Shown here piece by piece: positions 5,674 to 11,366 of a stretch of DNA of 11,366 nucleotides (position 1 is its first letter; every line of letters begins with the position of its first letter). Source of the DNA: Polyrhizophydium stewartii. Its lineage: Eukaryota > Chytridiomycota > Chytridiomycetes > Rhizophydiales. The position numbers and the translations under genes are program-made. The notes below the pieces were generated by a model. It did not search any database. It saw only the letters and a program-made list of their open reading frames with translations, and was not told where the DNA came from. Location: NCBI GenBank assembly GCA_027604665.1, contig JADGIZ010000594.1:1-11366 (forward strand). Direction: 5' to 3'.

Positions 5674-8600
5674 CTAGTTTTGGAAGGTGTGAATAGATGA
5701 CGAGAAGGAAGGAAGGATGATGCCGTCGGCGTGCGCGGACATGCCGCCGGCTGGATACACAAGAGAGTGGTGATCGGCGCCTGGCCCGATCTGGTGCACG
5801 TACTGCGCAAACTGGGCAGGTTGCTGCGGTTGCTGCGGCGGGGGCGGCTGCTGGAGCGCATACGGATGATGCATGTACATCTGCGATGTATGCTCAAACG
5901 GCTGCGGGTAGTGAGCCGCGTGATGCTGCGGATGCAACGACGGCATCGCGTGGTGGTTGTGGTTCTGGTGCTGCTGCTGCATCTGCTGCTGCATCTGCTG
6001 GTGTTGCTGGTGTTGCTGCAGTAACATCAAAGGCTGCTGCTGCTGCTGCTGCTGCGACTGCTGTGTCTGCTGCTGATGGAGATGGTGCATGCCGAGTGAC
6101 GTCGAGTCGCTGCCGACGCCATAGGGCGTGGGCGGGCGGGTAGCCGCAAAGAGCTGCTCCTGCCCGTGACCAAAGCCTGAGGCGCCGTTGGGTAGCGGCA
6201 TGCTGCGGCGCGGCGACGGATCGTCGGGGTGGCTGGGCTGCTGCGAGAAGTACATTGGCGCAGCAGCCGCGGCAACAGACGACGAGAAGACCTGCTGCTG
6301 GTGCACATGGGCAAGCTGCTGCTGCTGTTGCTGCTGCTGTTGGTGCTGCTGATGGTGATGGAGCGCGTGTGCGTGGGCGTGCGAGTGCGACTGGACCGTG
6401 GTCGTGATCACCTCGACGCCCATCGAGAGCGGAGACGGCCTGTTTGGGATGAGCGCAGACGGGATCTGCGCCAGCTCGTCAATCAGGCGGCGATAGCACG
6501 GGTGCGTGTCGTTGCCGCCGTCGGCCGTGCGCACGAGCGATGCGCGCGTGCGGTCGGCAATTTCGATGCGCTCCTGGTGCGTCGTGCAAGCGAGCGACAG
6601 GATCTTCTGGACGATCGATGTGCCGTGCACGTGGTCCGAGATAATGCGGTCCAGCGTCGAGTCCTTCCAGAACATCTCGCTGAGGATCGCTTCGCGGGCA
6701 GCGGAGTCGGTGCGTTGCGTGACTGTCAAGCGCGCATCCAGCAGTCAGCGTCGCCAGTCCAGCGAGGCAGAACCAGAAGCAGGCACACAGTATGTCGGTG
6801 CTTACCAAGCTTGAGAATGCTCATGGACGCAAGCTTGTGCGTGCAGAGCATCACAATCTGCGGGATCATGGCCGAGGCGAGTGCCGTGTACCGCCCGTGC
6901 AGCCCCGACACGTCCATGAGCCAAGTCATGAGGATCGCGCCGTTCGGGTTGGTGGCGAGCTTGCATGCGTTCTGGATGATCGTGACGGCAACCTGGCGCT
7001 GCTGCTTGCGCACCGTGTGGTGGTTCTCGAGACACGCGCGCATGCCGCGCGCGCTGTACCGGCCCTGCCCGAGCTCCAGACACTTGGCCAGCATGGCGTC
7101 AAACACAAACTGGTTGTAGTGTGTGCCCAAGCGCAGGCAGCACTGCACAACGTAGTTGCCAAACTGGTCGAGCAGCAGGAGCGGCGTGAACGGCTTGATC
7201 GCCTCGACAATGGCACCGATCTCAGTCGGCGTCTGCGCGCAGTCAATGATCTTCTGCACGGCCCAGGTGCCATTCTTGTGGATGCCGAGTACAGGCAGAT
7301 GCTGCGCAACGAGCGTGACAAGCTGCTCGCGGTCTGCGAGGGTGCAGCGCTCGACAATCTTTTGAATGACGATGTTGCCCATGTAGTCGGAGCACAGCAC
7401 TGGCGCGTCGGGGATGATCTCGGCAAAGAGGTTGGCAATCTCCTCAGTTGTCATGTTGGTCTCGAACATGCGGCGGATTTCACGCAGGCGCGTCTGCTCG
7501 AGCGTGCGGAAGGCGGCCAGCTCGGGCAGCGGAGGGAACGCAGATGCATACACGGTTTCGGGCACCACGGGAAGAGGCTCGTCGCCAATGTCGACCGTGT
7601 CCAGCTCGGCGTACTGCTGCGAGGCGCTCGCGTGCGGCGTCGTCGCCACCTTGAGCGATGACGTCGATGCAGACTTTGCATGCGCCGCGCGAGTCTGGGA
7701 CGTGCCCGAGCCAATCGCCCAAGTTGCCGACGACCCGTCCGACAGGGGCTGCGACGAGCCGCTGGTCGCGTCTGCGCCAGGGCCCTGGGCCTGGGCGCCG
7801 GGCGATACCGAGCCCGAGTCGGCGGATCCGGATATGGATGCCGCATCAAGAGCGGATTGGCCAGAAAATGCCGCGCCCGAGTGGGAGAAGCCCGCGGAGG
7901 CGCCGCTGATGGAGCTCGAGTTGGCTGCTGACGACTCGCCCTTGCTCGGGACCTTGGCGAAGCCGATGCGCATCATGAACCCGTTGAACTCGGTGTTGTT
8001 CATCTCGCTGCGAGCCCGGGCAGCGTCCTCGACAGACAGAAAGTTGACGAAGCCGCAGTTCTTGTGGGTCTGGAGATTGCAGGGTCAGCTGCTTGACACG
8101 CACACGAGCCGCAACCGCATCAGCAGCAAACGCAGACCCACCAGCACGCGCGCCGACTCAACGTGGCCAAAGCGCGAGAAGAGGCGCTCCAGGTCGGCAG
8201 GCTCGATGTTGGGCGGGATGTTGCCGACCCCTGGGAGCAAGAGGCACATTGGGGGCGTCAGTCAGACGGTGTGGTTTTGGTGCACAAACAAGCTGAAAGC
8301 AATACGCACAGATGGACTTTGTGGGCTGCGTGACGTGCGAGTCGTGGCCCGTGTCGTTCTTGCCGTACCCGATGCGGATGACGCAGTTGCCAATGACGGC
8401 ACCCTGCATCTTTTGGCGCGCGGCACTGGCGTCCTCTGGATGCAGAAAGTTGACAAAGGCGCAGTCCTTTTCGGGCAGCATGCGGATGGACTCGATGTAC
8501 CCAAAGGGCGAGAAGGCGGCAAGCAAATCCGAGTATAGCAGCGAAGAGTCGATGTTTCCGACCCACAGCGAGCGCGGCATTGGCGGCTCGCTTGGAGTCG

Positions 8601-10634
8601 AGATCTCAGTTGTGTCCGAGACAACGCCGGCGGAGCTGAACCCCGACGTGACGCCAAAGTAGCCGGCCGACGCAGGGTGGGCAGCCGGGAGCGGGCTGCG
8701 CTCGATCAGATCATACGGCCCCGCCGACCGCGGACGCACGTGCGACGGGCCGTTGTGATGGGTGTGGATCGGGTGCGGCAGCGGATGGAAGTAGCCGTGC
8801 TGCTGGTGCTGCTGCGGCTGTGGCGGCTGCTGAGGCAGTGGCTGCTGGTGCTGCTGTGTGACATGGCTCTGGAGTGGCTGGAGTGCAAGGGGTATTGCTG
8901 GAGAGAGATGCGGGTGAACGGGCGACGGCTGGAACTGCTGTCTCTGTTTACGGTGCAAGCGGGCGGAGAAAGGTGAGCGAGGCACGTCAGTACGAGGACG
9001 GGAGACGTCATCCGATGCGCATGAAGGGCGCGGCTCGAGACATCCAAACACACCACGTCATCCCACGGCGCGGCGTCGGGCACGAGAAGAGGGTTGACAA
9101 GCGGCTGCGGCGGCATTCCCTGAGCGCGACCAAAGCTGTGGGCCGGCGGGAGCTCGCCTGCCGAGGTCTCGATGTACGCAATGGTCGACGAGCGCGGGCG
9201 TGTGGGCGGCACAAACGGGGCCAGCGGTGGCGGCGGCGACGGTGCTGCCTGGAAGGCTGGTGCATCGACAAACGACTTCATGGCTGAGACGAAGCTGACC
9301 GAGACGGACCGCGTGCGCGTGGGGATCGGCTGCCCATCGGGATAGTAGTGCTGGCGGCCTTTCCTCTGCAGCGGCGGCTGCTGCGGCTGCGGCGAGTCGG
9401 ACTGCTGCGAGTGCTGCGACGTGTGTCTTTGAATGGGCAGCTTCTGGGCCTTGTGCGGCTGCGGCGACGACGGCAACGAAGGAGAAGGAAATGAGGGAGA
9501 GGAAGGGGATTGAGGCTGCTGTTTGTGTGGCTGCGAATGCTGCTGCTGAAGAAGAAGATGGTGGTGGTCTTGTTGGTGCTGCGGATCATGCTGAGAATGC
9601 TGCTGTGAGAGCTGTTTAGAAAGCAGCACCTGATGGTGCTGCTGTTGCTGTTGGAGTTCGTGACTATAGATGGGCTGCTGATGTCTGGAGGAGAGAGAAA
9701 AGGGATGCGATTGGATATGCTGAGAATGCTGGAGTTGATGTGCAAGAATGTGCGAGTGCGGGTCCAGAGGCGCGGTCGGCGCGGGCGCGGCGGGCGGGAC
9801 CGGGGCCGTCGAGGGTGCTGCGGGCAGCTGCAGGCCCTGCGAGGCGGCGGCCGCCATGGCGAGCTGGGTCGACGACGGGCGGCGCGCGATAAAGGGCGAC
9901 GCAACGGGGCCTGGGCCGGCCAGCGAGAGCGAGTCGAGCGCGAGCGCGAGCGAGCTCGGGTCGGTGATGTCGTCTGAGGACGGCCCGCGGCTGGGTCCTG
10001 CGCCCGAGGCGCCGGATGCGGCATTGGCCGCACCGGAGGCGGCATTGGATACGGATGCGGCGGCCGGGGCGGCGGCAGCGGCAGCGGCACTCTGGCCAAT
10101 GATCGCATGAAGCTGGGAGTCGGCGACCGAGGGCTGCGCGGCTGCCGGGCGCCAGTCGGTTGAGAACAGGCCCGTCCCAAAGGGGTCCGTGAGCGAATGC
10201 ACGGGCAGCGACAGCGAGCCTGTTCTTCGGCGCATGTGGCCGGCGACGGGAGGCAAGCCGCCCGACTGCTCCGTCGAAAACGGCTCCATCGAGGGCGACG
10301 AGTCCTGGGCCGCGAGCTGCTGCTGGGCCGCTTGAAACGGCTGGGCTGGCTGCGCCTTCTGCTGCTGGGCCGACGGGAGTGGGGACGGAGAGGCCAGATG
10401 CGGACCCGAGGACGAGCGCATCGAAAAGGACGAGAAGGTCTCTGCCCGCGAGCGGCGCACCGGGGCCGGCTGGAGCGGGCTGCCTGTCGCAAGGCTCGCA
10501 GGAAGCGGCGACTGCTGCGGCTGCGACTGCAGCTGCAGCTGCTGCGCGGCGAGCGGGATGCCCAAGAGAGCGATCGAGTGCTGCTGGAACTGCAATTGCA
10601 TCTGCTGCTGCTGCGACTGCTGCTGCTGCTGGAA

Positions 10635-10673
<39 letters not shown>

Positions 10674-10726
10674 TTGTTGTTGTTGTTGTTGCGCCGGCTG
10701 TTGCAGCTGTTGTTGTTGTTGTTGCG

Positions 10727-10808
<82 letters not shown>

Positions 10809-11191
10809 GAGCGCGTGTGCATGTGCATGGGCGTGCGGATGGACGTGTGTTTGTGTGTGGGCGTGTGCGTGCTGCAGCTGATGGTGCGGGTGCAGGCGAT
10901 GCATGCCGGCATCAAAGTGCGGCGGGCCCGCGGGCGGCGACGTCGAGGCCAGCAGCGACTCGGCGACGTCGACGGCCGTGTGGAGGTGGTGGGCGTCGTC
11001 GGGGTCGTTGTCGATGTCGTTGTCGTTGTCGAGGTCGAGCGGCGGGCGGCCGGGGCCGGCGACGGGCACGGCGGGCGACGCGGGGCCGAGGCGCAGCGGG
11101 CCAAGCGGGCCCATGAGCGGCATGTCTGACAGCGCCAGGTCGGCGAGCGTAGGCACGCCCATCATGTCAGCGCCGGCTGCTGCTGCGGCCG

Positions 11192-11224
<33 letters not shown>

Positions 11225-11366
11225 AAGCCGAGTGGCCGCCACTGGTCGGGCGGAAGAAGGCGACGGGCGCGGCCGCAGCGCCCTGCTTCTGGCTGAGCGT
11301 GGGCGGGTGCGGCGGGTGCGGTGGGTGCGGCGGGCACGCGGCGGCGTGCGTGGGTGCGTGCGGGAG
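5674..11366 (-). CDS. Jsn1/Puf1-type RNA-binding protein: two RRMs plus PUF repeats, 5' end open at the window edge
   Basis: Exons are 11366-9054, 8943-8310, 8230-8142, 8069-6806 and 5674-6722 (minus). With the ATG at 11165 the protein has 1715 residues; the frame is open to the window edge, so it may be longer. Residues 1-704 are Gln/His/Pro/Ser-rich with long polyGln. RRM1 (about 830-902) has RNP2 LWVGNI and RNP1 KDCAFVNF; RRM2 (about 916-985) has WVGNIP and KNCGFVNF. After a Ser/Ala/Gly linker, about seven PUF repeats (about 1140-1410) are visible, among them SDYMGNIVIQ, HKNGTWAVQ, DQFGNYVVQ, GRYSARGMR and HVHGTSIVQ. A Gln/His-rich tail ends SIHTFQN-stop. RRM plus PUF is the architecture of yeast Jsn1/Puf1 and Puf2, which bind mRNAs for membrane and mitochondria-associated proteins. 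Exons 2-5 join in frame at good splice sites; the first junction is less certain. It is convergent with the SNAPIN-like gene. Confidence 0.9.
5950..6078 (-). repeat. Gln/His/Met low-complexity tract in the PUF protein tail
   Basis: Interrupted CAG and CAA codons with CAC and ATG encode a QQHQQHQQMQQQMQQQHQ-like stretch and, further upstream in the protein, a run of seven Gln. It lies C-terminal to the PUF repeats and is predicted to be disordered. Confidence 0.85.
6290..6392 (-). repeat. His-Ala repeat followed by polyGln in the PUF protein tail
   Basis: The coding strand gives HSHAHAHALHHHQQH and then nine Gln, then an HVHQQQ motif. The composition echoes the N-terminal HAHAHALQQQ block near 10808 in the same gene. 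Confidence 0.85.
6723..6805 (-). other. Intron 4 of the PUF gene (83 bases, phase 1)
   Basis: The donor is CTTG|GTAAGC, the best consensus donor in the window. The acceptor is TTGACAG|TC. A CTGAC branch candidate (plus GTCAG at 6744-6748) is about 22 bases before the acceptor. Splicing joins SILKLG-type helix sequence to TQRTDSAAREAIL within the PUF domain. Confidence 0.9.
8070..8141 (-). other. Intron 3 of the PUF gene (72 bases, phase 0)
   Basis: The donor is GTGCTG|GTGGGT and the acceptor CTCCAG|ACC. CTGAC (plus GTCAG at 8084-8088) lies about 15 bases from the acceptor. Splicing places VESARVL directly before THKNCGFVNF and so completes RRM2 between beta 2 and RNP1. Confidence 0.9.
8231..8309 (-). 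other. Intron 2 of the PUF gene (79 bases, phase 1)
   Basis: The donor is ATCT|GTGCGT and the acceptor CTCCCAG|GG. CTGACTGAC, a doubled branch motif, lies upstream of the acceptor. Splicing forms the Trp codon of WVGNIPP, the RNP2 of RRM2, which matches LWVGNI in RRM1. Confidence 0.9.
8944..9053 (-). other. Intron 1 of the PUF gene within the window (110 bases, phase 0, tentative)
   Basis: The proposed donor is GACGTG|GTGTGT and the acceptor GTAAACAG|AGACAG. CTGAC (plus GTCAG at 8986-8990) is about 43 bases from the acceptor. An intron is required here because the polyGln exon and the RRM1 exon are in different frames. Other donors (for example GTGCCT or GTACTG further downstream) cannot be excluded, so the junction may move by several residues. 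Confidence 0.55.
10605..10808 (-). repeat. Long interrupted polyGln tract (CAG/CAA) in the N-terminal region of the PUF protein
   Basis: From N to C terminus there are 27 Gln (10808-10728), Ala, 6 Gln, Leu, two Gln, Pro-Ala, 19 Gln (10691-10635), Phe, five Gln, and a further short run. The first block is mostly CAG. The 19-Gln block starts with seven pure CAA codons and continues as an alternating CAA-CAG hexanucleotide array (plus CTGTTG, six units from 10638). Confidence 0.95.
11169..11222 (-). repeat. Triplet repeat read as polyAla upstream of the candidate start codon
   Basis: The plus-strand CTG/TGC run is in the GCA (Ala) frame of the PUF gene, giving nine Ala, Thr, six Ala, Gly, Ala before ADMMGVP. 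The frame stays open through PPHPPHPPHPPTLSQKQG to the window edge. Whether it is translated depends on whether the start is at 11165 or beyond the window. Confidence 0.65.

Noticed and set aside
5674..9051. Separate genes for the RRM and PUF parts
   Set aside because: In-frame splice junctions at 8231-8309, 8070-8141 and 6723-6805 restore RRM2 and the PUF domain exactly, and RRM plus PUF is a known fungal architecture.
10808..10870. Alternating purine-pyrimidine GTGTGC-like stretch as a Z-DNA or regulatory element
   Set aside because: It is explained as codons for a His/Ala/Thr-rich stretch; nothing else supports a structural role.
10197..11129. Plus-strand open frames with long Leu, Cys or Ala runs
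   Set aside because: These are CTG, TGC and GCT readings of the antisense strand of the polyGln tract. No conserved sequence lies around them.
10605..11222. Triplet arrays as a CRISPR or satellite array
   Set aside because: The units are three or six bases, have no unique spacers, and remain in frame within a coding region.

Overview
The window is nuclear DNA from a GC-rich eukaryote. I infer a fungus, probably an early-diverging one, because it carries an RRM-RRM-PUF protein of the Jsn1/Puf1 type together with a SNAPIN-like protein. The genus cannot be named from the sequence. No bacterial operon, RNA gene, mobile element or CRISPR array was seen. The genes have few, short introns (65 to 110 bases). 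These begin mostly with GTGCGY, GTAAGC or GTGGGT, and each contains a CTGAC branch-point match 15 to 45 bases before the 3' AG. Intergenic gaps are under 65 bases.

Layout from left to right. Positions 1-173 (minus) hold an internal WD40 blade of DPH7, the diphthine methylesterase of the diphthamide pathway; its N-terminal part could not be found in this window. Positions 185-999 (plus, three exons) hold a 227-residue protein that resembles proteasome assembly chaperone 1 (PAC1/PSMG1). Positions 1063-5046 (minus, two exons) hold a complete NEMF/Rqc2/Tae2 protein of the ribosome-associated quality control complex, 1293 residues, enlarged by polyGln, polyAla and acidic insertions. Positions 5092-5628 (plus, two exons) hold a SNAPIN-like coiled-coil protein. 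Positions 5674-11366 (minus, five exons, 5' end open at the window edge) hold a very large RNA-binding protein with a long polyGln N-terminal region, two RRMs, about seven PUF repeats and a Gln/His-rich tail.

The genes alternate in strand. RQC2 and the SNAPIN-like gene are head to head, with only 45 bases between their start codons and a CTTTGGC inverted repeat in that gap. The PAC1-like gene and RQC2 are tail to tail with 63 bases between stop codons; the SNAPIN-like gene and the PUF gene are tail to tail with 45 bases. Four of the five genes bear on translation or protein quality control (diphthamide on eEF2, proteasome assembly, RQC, mRNA binding by PUF); this may be chance. The most unusual features are the low-complexity triplet-repeat tracts, read as Gln in some places and Ala in others, a degenerate NFACT-R signature in Rqc2, and the headless DPH7 blade. 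I found no clearly new biological system.
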